DNA of 64,000 bases from NCBI GenBank assembly GCA_948695535.1, contig CAPRTS010000007.1, positions 6,232-70,231 on the forward strand, in the 5' to 3' direction. Positions 53,519 through 60,768 of the stretch are shown here, piece after piece. The notes beneath the pieces are model-generated. The model was given only the letters and a program-made list of their open reading frames with translations. It had not been told where the DNA came from and searched no databases. Numbering within the stretch: the first letter of the stretch is position 1; each line of letters starts with the position of its first letter. This DNA is from an uncultured Eubacteriales bacterium (GTDB taxonomy: Bacteria > Bacillota > Clostridia > Christensenellales > UBA1242). The position numbers and the translations under genes were made by a program.

Positions 53519-55052
53519 CAACAGGGGTATACGCACACCTTTTTGAAAGAGAAATCGCTTTGACGGTTTCTTTTTTGTTTGTATTGTTTATTTCATCGTT
53601 TCCGTCAGGGTAATCGGGGAAGATTAAGTTCATCAGCAGTTCTTCTTTTTGTCCGCTTTTTAGATGAAATAAAATTTTTATTTTGTCTTCATATAGAATT
53701 ACGCGGTAGATTAGCGTGTTAATTAACGCCTTGCGATTTTGGAAATTGTCATAATCAAGGTTGCGGAAGTGCTGTAACCATTGCCGAATATCAGCGTAAC
53801 TATAATCAATTTGCATAGCTTTTTCGGTATCAATTGTCGCGGTCAGTTCTTTGTTTTCTGTCTCCAATTTTTCAACCTGTGCCAAAATGGCGTCGGTGGC
53901 TCGGCCGTGCATTAACGCTTGCATGAGGTTGTCGATGGACTTTTGATTAGACGCGATCAAGTTCTCTAAACGTTTAATCTCGCTGTCATTTTGTTCCGCT
54001 TTAATGAGTGTGTAAGTCTCGGCGGCGACCATGTCGATAAACTCATCGGTTAGAGTGTGAACGATTTCCTGCACAACGGCGTCTTCAATCTCTTTTTTAC
54101 GCACAGCACGTTTGTCGCATTGACGCGATGGAAGCACATTAACACAGCGATAATAATGGTGCAATTTACCACTTTTGCTGGTCGCACTGATTCCCGTCAT
54201 CTTGGCGCCACATTTGCCACAAATCAATTTATCGGAGAGTAGGTAAGGAACTTTCGCTTTACCACGAGCCGGTGCGGTGGCGTATTTAGCCAGCACCTGT
54301 TGTACTTGCTCAAATAATTCATCATCAATAATTCGCGGAATTCCACCGTCGGTTTCTTGACCTTGAAAAATATATTTGCCTAAATATCGGCGGTTGCCGA
54401 AAATACTGCGAAAACTGTTCTTGTTCCACTTCGCTCCGTGGGCGGTTTTAATGCCACGTTCATTTAGGGAATTACCAATTTGCACATAGTTATATCCATT
54501 GGCCAACATTTGAAACATTTGCTTTACAATCGGGGCAGTGTTCTCGTCAATAACAATATTTTTCTCGGTGTCAACCTTGTAGCCGAGCGGTACAGAGCCA
54601 CCAAAGAATTTGCATTTAGACGCCGAGATCGCAATCCCGCGTTTGATCTTTTGAGCGAGTTCAGCGGAGTAGTATTCCGCCATACTTTCTAAAACGCCTT
54701 CAATCAAAATACCACTGGCATCATCGGTAATGTTCTCTTTGGCGGATAATACCCGTACACCATTTTTCTTTAACTTAGATTTGTAAATTGCACTATCATA
54801 GCGGTTACGAGCAAAACGGTCTAATTGGTAGACAATGACAAATTGAAAAGCCTTTTTCTTGCTGTCTTCAATCATTTGTAAAAAGTCGGGGCGTTTGTCC
54901 GTTGTCCCGGTTAAGTCACGGTCAATGTATTCGTGAATAATGTGCAAATCACTGCGTTTGGCGAATGCGTAACATTCGGCCAACTGTCCTTCGATAGACT
55001 GTTCGTTTTGTCCGTGCGAACTGAACCGTGCGTAAATTACTGCATTTTTCAT
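53427..55052 (-). CDS. Large serine recombinase (site-specific integrase)
   Basis: A 541-aa protein with the resolvase domain (YARFSS, catalytic Ser11 or Ser12, then SIEGQ), recombinase domain, a zinc ribbon (CGKCGAKM...CVNVLPSRQC, about residues 278-310) and a coiled-coil segment. It starts with AAAGGAG six to seven bases before the ATG. The C-terminal 30 residues (from VVETPGIEPGSD) are encoded by the antisense strand of the ssrA 3' end, so the annotated tail depends on the integration site. The protein before integration probably ended differently. Confidence 0.93.
   Translation of the reverse strand: MKNAVIYARFSSHGQNEQSIEGQLAECYAFAKRSDLHIIHEYIDRDLTGTTDKRPDFLQMIEDSKKKAFQFVIVYQLDRFARNRYDSAIYKSKLKKNGVRVLSAKENITDDASGILIEGVLESMAEYYSAELAQKIKRGIAISASKCKFFGGSVPLGYKVDTEKNIVIDENTAPIVKQMFQMLANGYNYVQIGNSLNERGIKTAHGAKWNKNSFRSIFGNRRYLGKYIFQGQETDGGIPRIIDDELFEQVQQVLAKYATAPARGKAKVPYLLSDKLICGKCGAKMTGISATSKSGKLHHYYRCVNVLPSRQCDKRAVRKKEIEDAVVQEIVHTLTDEFIDMVAAETYTLIKAEQNDSEIKRLENLIASNQKSIDNLMQALMHGRATDAILAQVEKLETENKELTATIDTEKAMQIDYSYADIRQWLQHFRNLDYDNFQNRKALINTLIYRVILYEDKIKILFHLKSGQKEELLMNLIFPDYPDGNDEINNTNKKETVKAISLSKRCAYTPVVVETPGIEPGSDWFLVRTSTYIVVILFTNR
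53546..53576 (+). terminator. Intrinsic terminator for ssrA, located in the element
   Basis: AGAAATCG (53550-53557), loop CTTTGA and CGGTTTCT (53564-53571) pair with one G-U wobble, followed by TTTTTT. It lies 30 nt after the tmRNA 3' end and overlaps the antisense strand of the recombinase 3' coding region. Confidence 0.7.
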
Positions 55053-55079
55053 TTTTTACTCCTTTTTTGCCTTAAAAGG

Positions 55080-55217
55080 CAATGGCTCGCCATTGCTGCT
55101 TGGTTACCCGTCCCACTGGCGACAGCAAGGACAGTCAAGGGTCTGCCACACAGTGGACGGCGTTTTATGCCTAACGGGAGATAAATCGCCGCCCTTGACG
55201 GTGCTTGCCGCCAGTGG
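55080..55217. repeat. Inverted repeats upstream of the recombinase
   Basis: A small palindrome (CAATGGC-TC-GCCATTG, about 55080-55095) is followed by a long imperfect inverted repeat. The left arm 55113-55141 begins CCACTGGCG and ends GTCAAGGG; the right arm 55192-55217 is its reverse complement with a few mismatches and a 3-nt length difference. The loop is about 50 nt. Such structures occur at transfer origins, at recombination sites and in regulatory RNAs. Confidence 0.7.
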
Positions 55218-55353
55218 TAGCAGAGACAAAACATTGTTTTACAGTAGATTTAATTCACTGATTTAATTTGTGGGTTTTTGTCGTAATCTTGTGTAACTTG
55301 ACGATTATAAGTAATTTATTGTAAAACCGTGAACTTTTGCCTTCGCTCCTGCC

Positions 55354-55473
55354 TATAGTTAGGGGGTAAATTTTATAAAAACCTTGATTTTTACCACTTC
55401 TCGTGGGTATAGGTAGGGGCTATTAAAAAATAAAACCTTAACACCCCTGTCCCTAAGTGTTTATAAGTAGGGG
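55354..55473 (+). repeat. Three iteron-like 12-mers at exact 54-bp spacing
   Basis: TATAGTTAGGGG (55354-55365), TATAGGTAGGGG (55408-55419) and TATAAGTAGGGG (55462-55473) are spaced exactly 54 bp. A second motif, AAAACC followed by T/G-T, recurs at 55323, 55378 and 55432 (55 and 54 bp apart). Together they look like a degenerate 54-bp tandem unit or phased binding sites for a replication or recombination protein. Confidence 0.75.
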
Positions 55474-55478
55474 ATCGT

Positions 55479-55510
55479 GTGGGCAAGGCGGCTGCGCCGC
55501 CATTGCCCAC
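55479..55510. repeat. GC-rich hairpin
   Basis: GTGGGCAAGGCGGC, loop TGC and GCCGCCATTGCCCAC form a 14-bp stem with one bulged base. There is no T-run, so it is unlikely to be a terminator. It directly follows the third 12-mer. Confidence 0.75.
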
Positions 55511-55570
55511 GGGCGTGTATAGTATTACCACGCCACCCCGTAACACTGTAACAACTTAAAAGGAGTGAAA

Positions 55571-55768
55571 ATGAGTAAAACAAGTCAGTTACAATCATTA
55601 CCAAGTCCATTTGACGGCATTTCGGTTATTTATTTTGATGATGAAAACCGCAATCATCATGTGCGGTTACCAGCAGATAAAAAACTAGCCAATCAGTTGG
55701 CTAAATTGATTTATCATGATGCCAAAATCGCAATCAGTGAAAATTACCAAAAGGAGCAAACAAAATGA
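55571..55768 (+). CDS. Small element protein of unknown function
   Basis: A 65-aa protein with AGGAG five bases before the ATG. It contains a DDENRNHHVRLPADKK stretch and a helical C-terminus, with net mixed charge. The stop overlaps the integrase ATG as ATGA. Its size and position before the integrase suggest an excisionase-like or regulatory protein, but no helix-turn-helix is evident, so this is only a positional guess. Confidence 0.65.
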   Translation: MSKTSQLQSLPSPFDGISVIYFDDENRNHHVRLPADKKLANQLAKLIYHDAKIAISENYQKEQTK

Positions 55769-56700
55769 ATTATTTAACTTGGTTAAACGAGTGGTTGGAA
55801 AATTATGTAAAGCCAACTCATAAGGCACGGACTTACGAGCGTTATCAACAAATTGTTAATACGCACATATTGACAAATTTAGGGGATTATGACTTAAACG
55901 CAATCACGCCCTTACTTCTGCAGAAGTACATTACCAACTTGTTGCAACATGGCAATCGACTAACTGGACAGGCATTATCCGCGAATACTGTCAATGGTAT
56001 TATCTCCATTTTACAGTCGTCATTGAAAATGGCGTATACTTTGGGTTTGTGTCGTGAATACGTCGGTAACAAAATTGTGCGTCCCAAAATCACCGAAAAG
56101 CAAGTTGCGTGTTTCAGTTTGACAGAGCAAAAAAAAATGGAGCAATACATTTTAACCAGTAAAAAATACAAGCTTTATGGCGTGATAATTTGTTTGTATA
56201 CGGGACTGCGGATTGGCGAATTGTTAGCGTTAGAGTGGGCCGATCTCGATTTTAGTAAAGGCATTTTGACGGTATCCAAAACCGCATACGATAACCACGG
56301 CCAACGCTATATTGACCGCCCGAAAACTGCTAATTCGCATCGTATGATTCCGCTGCCCAAACAATTAGTTCCCGTGTTGAAAGACTTGAAAAGAAATACG
56401 CAATCTAACTGGGTAGTGGTGGACAAGAATAACCAGCCAGTATCGGTCCGCAGTTACCAACGCAGTTTTGAATTATTGCAATACAAATTAAAAATTGCTC
56501 ATAAAGGTTTCCACGCTTTACGGCATACTTTCGCCACGCGAGCGTTAGAGTGCGGTATGGACGTAAAATCACTTTCCGAAATTCTTGGACACAAAAACAC
56601 TAATATAACACTAAATCGTTACGTACATTCGTTGTTGGAACACAAGCAAGAAATGATGTCAAAATTGGGTAAAATTTTGACATCCGCGCCAGAGAAATGA
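55765..56700 (+). CDS. Tyrosine-family site-specific integrase
   Basis: A 311-aa protein with an N-terminal SAM-like core-binding domain (about residues 5-90) and the catalytic domain with Arg149 in TGLRIGELLALEW, the HALRHTFATRA box (about residues 248-258), EILGHKN and the Tyr nucleophile in LNRYVHS (about residue 286). It is complete. The start codon is preceded by AAGGAG. The element thus carries two unrelated recombinases; this one may handle a different site, resolution, or be a relic of a separate integration. Confidence 0.93.
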   Translation: MNYLTWLNEWLENYVKPTHKARTYERYQQIVNTHILTNLGDYDLNAITPLLLQKYITNLLQHGNRLTGQALSANTVNGIISILQSSLKMAYTLGLCREYVGNKIVRPKITEKQVACFSLTEQKKMEQYILTSKKYKLYGVIICLYTGLRIGELLALEWADLDFSKGILTVSKTAYDNHGQRYIDRPKTANSHRMIPLPKQLVPVLKDLKRNTQSNWVVVDKNNQPVSVRSYQRSFELLQYKLKIAHKGFHALRHTFATRALECGMDVKSLSEILGHKNTNITLNRYVHSLLEHKQEMMSKLGKILTSAPEK

Positions 56701-56728
56701 ATAAACTGAGAAAACTGTTATGAAATTG

Positions 56729-56885
56729 TGTTCATCAAATATTTTAATCGGTGTACATCTTACTGTAAAAACTATACCATAACCACCCATAAATTGTAAA
56801 TCTGTTATTAAAATTGTACATTTACACAACATTTACCGCCACAAAATTCTAAGTTCTGTTCATCAATTAAAATATTTGATGAACA
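56729..56885. repeat. 20-bp perfect inverted repeat pair before the methylase
   Basis: TGTTCATCAAATATTTTAAT (56729-56748) and its exact reverse complement (56866-56885) flank 117 bp. A third partial copy, TGTTCATCAA, overlaps the right arm at 56857-56866, creating a local palindrome TTCATCAA-N8-TTGATGAA. The right arm ends 38 nt before the methylase ATG, a position suited to an operator. Confidence 0.8.
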
Positions 56886-56923
56886 AAATTTTTTTATTGT
56901 GTGCATGAAATAGGAGTTTACAA

Positions 56924-57862
56924 ATGGCGAATCAATCACTTAATAAGGCAAAAATTGAAAAAAACGATGAATTTTATACGTTGATGAGTGATATAGAAAA
57001 TGAATTATCGCGCTATGATTTCGCTCAATTCAAAGATAAAATTGTTTATTGTAATTGCGATGATCCAACTTGGAGTAATTTTTTTAAATTTTTCACTAAA
57101 TGGGGAAAACGCATGGGAATTAAAGAAGTCCATTTTACAAATTACGCTAATACAAAAAGAAAATGGAATAAACAATTAACACTTTTTGAAGCGCTTGACT
57201 TAAAAGAAAGTGCAGAAGATGATAGATGTGGTACTGCACATCACTGGACATTTTATCCAGATTCTAATCGAATTGTTAAAAAAAGTCTTAAGGGGAACGG
57301 CGATTTCCGCAGTCCTGAGTGTATTGAAATCTTAAAAAGGTGCGATATTGTTGTGACTAATCCACCATTTAGTATTTTTAATGACTTTCTAAAGTTACTA
57401 ATTGAATATAAAAAATATTATTTAGTCATTAGCGATGATAATAAACTATCTAATATTGATATTTTCCCTTTGATTAAAGATAATAAACTTTGGTTGGGTT
57501 ATACTCGTGTAAAAAAATTTTTGCAACCAGACGGCACATATAAAACTTTTGGTAATAAATGTTGGTATACTAATTTAGAAGTAACCTACCGTAGGCAACC
57601 GATTGTCCTTCATGATCAAGACCTAACTCAATTCAAAAAGTATGATAACTACAACGCTCTTGAAATTTCTGAAGTTAAGTATATTCCTGATGGATATTAT
57701 GAGCCCATCGGATTACCAATAACATTTTTGCATAAATTTTGTCCTGAGCAGTTTGAAATAGTTGGTATGTCTGGTGTTGATATAAAGATTAAGGGTGGAC
57801 GATTTTATGTAAGTGGCAGACGCTTACAGCCAAGATTAGTTATTCAAAGGAGAAAAGCATAA
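56924..57862 (+). CDS. EcoRI-type adenine-specific DNA methyltransferase
   Basis: A 312-aa protein resembling the EcoRI modification methylase family: N-terminal KNDEFYTLMSDIENEL, catalytic NPPF (Asn146-Phe149) and VISDDNKLSNIDIFP after it. Members transfer methyl groups to adenine in a specific DNA site and protect against a cognate nuclease. AGGAG lies nine bases before the ATG. The stop is one base before the ATG of the DUF262-HNH gene, so the two form an operon. No EcoRI-like endonuclease is present, which points to the DUF262-HNH protein as its partner. Confidence 0.85.
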   Translation: MANQSLNKAKIEKNDEFYTLMSDIENELSRYDFAQFKDKIVYCNCDDPTWSNFFKFFTKWGKRMGIKEVHFTNYANTKRKWNKQLTLFEALDLKESAEDDRCGTAHHWTFYPDSNRIVKKSLKGNGDFRSPECIEILKRCDIVVTNPPFSIFNDFLKLLIEYKKYYLVISDDNKLSNIDIFPLIKDNKLWLGYTRVKKFLQPDGTYKTFGNKCWYTNLEVTYRRQPIVLHDQDLTQFKKYDNYNALEISEVKYIPDGYYEPIGLPITFLHKFCPEQFEIVGMSGVDIKIKGGRFYVSGRRLQPRLVIQRRKA

Positions 57863-57863
57863 G

Positions 57864-58940
57864 ATGCAATATCAGATCGCAATTAGAACAATTAAAGATT
57901 TGCTAAATGACAAGGTTTATTTAACCAATATTAATATGCAAAGGAAGTATATTTATAATCATGAACAGGCTTCGCATTTACTTGATAGTATCCAAAAGGG
58001 GATCCCAATCCCAGCAATTTATTTGTGGGATAACTGTGATGGCACTTATGACGTATTAGATGGGAAACAGAGAATAACTGTCATGCGTTTATATGTTAAT
58101 CCTAAATACTTACCTGGCGGTGTCCATAACTTTTTTATTGATCACATGAACAGTAATGATTTTGAAAGTTATCAAATCCCAGTGATTATTTGCTCGGGTA
58201 CGGAAGAAGAAAAGGTTGAAACATTTAAGCGAATCAATACAACTGCAGTGGCCTTAAAAGAGTTTGAAATTTACAATGCATTGTATCAAGGAACTTTTGT
58301 TGAAGAACTCGGTAACTGGGGTATTGGCTTATCTCCAAATGAAGAATTATTCTTCGGCAAAAGTATTAGGGGTGAAAACTGTATCAGGGCAGTAAAATTA
58401 TTTACCGAAAGACTAGAGGATTATTTTAAGCACAATCGTAATCAGTCTTTTGTGAATGGTTTGAAGAAGCAAATTGATGTTCTGGTTAAAACCACACTTG
58501 ATTTATTTAATGATTACGGAAATGATTATTATATTTTAGCCAAAATTGTACTTGAAAATATTAATAACAATTCGTTAATTGCCAGTTGGAAATTAAACCA
58601 AAAAACAATTAATGATTTGTTGGTAGAGTATGCTAATAATGGTGAATTAGCCAACGCTCCAAGTCGCGAAAGTTTTTATAAAGAATTATTGGGTTGCTAT
58701 ACAGTTACTGGGTTAGACGGTAAACGCTTCTTTACGAAAGATGATAAAAAAACTTTGTATGAAAAATTAAGTAAAGGACTAAGTAGCGGAAAAAGGATTT
58801 GCCCAACCTGTGGTAAAGAGTTTAGTTTTGATCAATTTGAAGTTGACCACGTTTTACCTTGGAGCAAGGGTGGCAAGACGTGTTTGGCTAATGCGCAGTT
58901 ATTATGCAAAAGCTGCAATGTAAAAAAAAGTAATCAGTAA
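57864..58940 (+). CDS. DUF262 (GmrS-like) and HNH nuclease protein
   Basis: A 358-aa protein. The N-terminus has the DUF262/ParB-like motif DGKQRIT (residues 66-72), known from GmrSD and BREX-associated proteins, where it takes part in nucleotide-dependent control. The C-terminus is a zinc-type HNH nuclease (CPTCGKEF, VDHVLPWSKGG, CKSCNVKK; residues 312-358). GmrD-type DUF1524 is replaced by this HNH. Its coupling to the methylase suggests a restriction partner that cleaves unmodified DNA, or a methylation-dependent nuclease. Shine-Dalgarno AAAGGAG is 11 bases upstream, inside the methylase gene. Confidence 0.85.
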   Translation: MQYQIAIRTIKDLLNDKVYLTNINMQRKYIYNHEQASHLLDSIQKGIPIPAIYLWDNCDGTYDVLDGKQRITVMRLYVNPKYLPGGVHNFFIDHMNSNDFESYQIPVIICSGTEEEKVETFKRINTTAVALKEFEIYNALYQGTFVEELGNWGIGLSPNEELFFGKSIRGENCIRAVKLFTERLEDYFKHNRNQSFVNGLKKQIDVLVKTTLDLFNDYGNDYYILAKIVLENINNNSLIASWKLNQKTINDLLVEYANNGELANAPSRESFYKELLGCYTVTGLDGKRFFTKDDKKTLYEKLSKGLSSGKRICPTCGKEFSFDQFEVDHVLPWSKGGKTCLANAQLLCKSCNVKKSNQ

Positions 58941-58990
58941 TAAATACAAGGGACTTATAGATAAATAAAAATCGCTAATGATCTCTCACC

Positions 58991-60076
58991 CTAGAATGGC
59001 AGATAAAATTCGTCAGGTGAATTAATTTTCTCATCAGAGGGCACATCTTCGAAAATACTTAATAACATATTGATTCTTTCTAATAATTCGTCATAACAGA
59101 TAATACTTATAGAACGTAACTCATTCCTAAAATTCTCAAAACTGTTCTTCGCATCTGGTGTAAGTGTGGAGTAATTACCAACCAACAAGATACAGTGAAT
59201 GTTGTTTGCTTCTACATCTAATTTTGAATTAACTTTAAGAGAATTAAATTCTTTATACAAGGAATCTTTTTGTGAAAGTAATTGTATTAAACTACCTGTT
59301 AGCTCGGTCGTAATTGGTAAAATCCCAGCACGATATGAAGTATTTTGAGTTAGTGTAGTAACTGGCGTTTTTATCTCAATAATGGATACGTTTTTTGTTA
59401 TCCCGTTTTGGTATATAAAATCAGGCTTTTTTCCACCATTAAAATCAAAACTCTTTCCGCCAACATAATGACATCCTTGCATAATCATATAGGGGGTGTT
59501 GAATAATTGTGATAGTATCCATGAGTTTTTCTCAAATAAAGGTTGCCAAAAGCCAACTTCGTCGCTGTTATTTAGATTATTTTTTATTTCTTCCTTAATT
59601 CGTTTAAGATATTCAATATTTAATGCCCAATTGATATTGGTTAAATCAACTGATTTTAATAACTTGACTAACTCTTCCTTGTTTTTTAGCAGTTCTTTGA
59701 ACTTATCATATTCTTCATCTTTTAAGGTGTAAGTTACTTCTTCCCATGGTGTGTTCTTATCTTTTACGAGTTTGTATCTCTCAGTTAATGCTTGCCATAA
59801 TTTGTATGTTTGGCTGCATGATAAGGCAAGCTCAAAACTTTCACCTGATTTAATCGACCTCTTGTTTAATGAGATAACATCATTAAAAGTGCTATCACTC
59901 TTTTTTACAGTATAGATGAACTTTCCACGTAATTTTTCTTGATAGTTTTTTGGATTATTAATTTGTTGTAACTCAAAACGGACTTGGGAACGACCTGATT
60001 CGTCTAAAATAACAATTGGTGTAACATCGGCTGTAATGTATGATGTTGGTGTAATAGTAATTTCATTATTATCCAT
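58991..60076 (-). CDS. Shedu-type defence nuclease (DUF4263)
   Basis: A 361-aa protein. The C-terminal half (about residues 172-345) has the Shedu/DUF4263 PD-(D/E)xK pattern: FWQPLFEKNSWIL, KPDF (Asp219), IEIKTP (Glu234, Lys236), then ILLVGNYSTL and ICYDELLERI. The N-terminal 165 residues are a variable region, as in other Shedu proteins. Single-gene Shedu systems protect against phage. It is convergent with the DUF262-HNH gene. TACAAT ends five bases before the ATG, so unlike the other element genes it may be leaderless. Confidence 0.85.
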   Translation of the reverse strand: MDNNEITITPTSYITADVTPIVILDESGRSQVRFELQQINNPKNYQEKLRGKFIYTVKKSDSTFNDVISLNKRSIKSGESFELALSCSQTYKLWQALTERYKLVKDKNTPWEEVTYTLKDEEYDKFKELLKNKEELVKLLKSVDLTNINWALNIEYLKRIKEEIKNNLNNSDEVGFWQPLFEKNSWILSQLFNTPYMIMQGCHYVGGKSFDFNGGKKPDFIYQNGITKNVSIIEIKTPVTTLTQNTSYRAGILPITTELTGSLIQLLSQKDSLYKEFNSLKVNSKLDVEANNIHCILLVGNYSTLTPDAKNSFENFRNELRSISIICYDELLERINMLLSIFEDVPSDEKINSPDEFYLPF

Positions 60077-60482
60077 GATTTATTGTAGCATATAATATTG
60101 TGAATGACTATTTAAGTGTGTAATGCTAACCTGACAATAGAAGTTGGTCCTATTAGCAATCAATATTGTAGTGTGCGTATTCAAGGCGTGCAGTTCCACC
60201 AAACGTACCAAAGATTGAACCTTTCAAGTTAAGGTAACGCCTTATGACCGGGAATTTTACCCCGGCGGGTTCTGTCACTGTGTGCCAGATAGCTCGCTCA
60301 CTACGTTCGCTCGCTATCACTTCCCGCTATTTCTACCACAGACAAATAATCCAAAATTCGTCGCGTAGCGGAACTAGAATGTTATTTTATCGCATGTGTT
60401 TTATGCGTAGAACTGTTTGGGGATAGTAATGAAATTTTGCAGGTAATTTTTAGTGGCAGTAAAACGCCCGTTTCCGTAAATT
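60077..60482. other. Gene-free stretch at the right end of the element
   Basis: A 406-bp stretch with no convincing gene. It holds a short hairpin CCGGG-AATTTTAC-CCCGG near 60248-60266, the GATAGC...GCTATC structure at 60288-60318 (containing CTCGCTCAC-TACG-TTCGCTCGC), and probably the right attachment site. No copy of the ssrA 3' end was found. Confidence 0.5.
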
Positions 60483-60710
60483 ATGGGGAATAAACTGCGA
60501 ACAAATGTTGCTGACCAATGGTATGCCTTACGCAATGCACCCAAAAAACGTAAATTCCAAAAATGGTGTCGCGAGAACAATATTTTTGGGCTTGACGTTG
60601 TTGGCAGCAAACGGGTTGACTATGACGCACTGCAACGTGATCTTCAAGGTGTCATAGCCGAAGTTGACGCCACCAATTTAGCGGCTGCTGACGAAAAGGG
60701 TAACGGCTGA
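60483..60710 (+). CDS. Small basic protein of unknown function
   Basis: A 75-aa protein with a Lys/Arg-rich N-terminal half (RNAPKKRKFQKWCREN) and an acidic C-terminus. Codon use resembles the chromosome rather than the element. No clear Shine-Dalgarno site or promoter was seen. It could be a DNA- or RNA-binding protein, but there is no recognised motif. An antisense ORF (60401-60610) is a shadow. Confidence 0.5.
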   Translation: MGNKLRTNVADQWYALRNAPKKRKFQKWCRENNIFGLDVVGSKRVDYDALQRDLQGVIAEVDATNLAAADEKGNG

Positions 60711-60730
60711 TTTTGCTCACGTTCTTTTCC

Positions 60731-60759
60731 TTGAATAATGGGTAGTTGTGTGCTATAAT
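60731..60759 (+). promoter_or_regulatory. Promoter of the Gln/Tyr-rich protein gene
   Basis: TTGAAT (60731-60736), a 17-bp spacer and TATAAT in an extended TGCTATAAT (60754-60759). The -10 ends 9 nt before the ATG at 60769. Confidence 0.75.
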
Positions 60760-60768
60760 ATTATTTGT

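Larger units (their letters stand above)
55053..55570. other. Structured non-coding region of the element
   Basis: A 518-bp gene-free stretch between the divergent recombinase and small-protein genes. It holds the inverted repeats, the 54-bp-spaced 12-mers and the GC-rich hairpin listed separately, and probably both divergent promoters (a TATAGT near 55517 is one candidate). No ORF with coding character was seen. Confidence 0.6.
53519..60480. mobile_element. Integrated element at the ssrA 3' end carrying defence genes
   Basis: The left edge is the end of tmRNA; the serine recombinase frame crosses it. Contents: recombinase, structured non-coding region, small protein, tyrosine integrase, adenine methylase, DUF262-HNH nuclease, Shedu-like nuclease. 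The cargo at 56.7-60.1 kb is visibly more AT-rich than the chromosome. No relaxase, replication protein or phage structural gene is present. The right end is not defined: I found no copy of the ssrA 3' end, which fits serine-recombinase integration with a very short core. It probably falls within 60100-60480. Confidence 0.65.

Noticed and set aside
55354..55473. Regular repeats as a possible CRISPR array
   Set aside because: The repeats are 12 bp and imperfect, with only three copies, and no cas gene is present.
53519..60480. Direct-repeat duplication of the ssrA 3' end
   Set aside because: I looked for the T-arm and CCA sequence near the right end and found only a weak resemblance at about 60248. 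Not enough to call attL/attR repeats.
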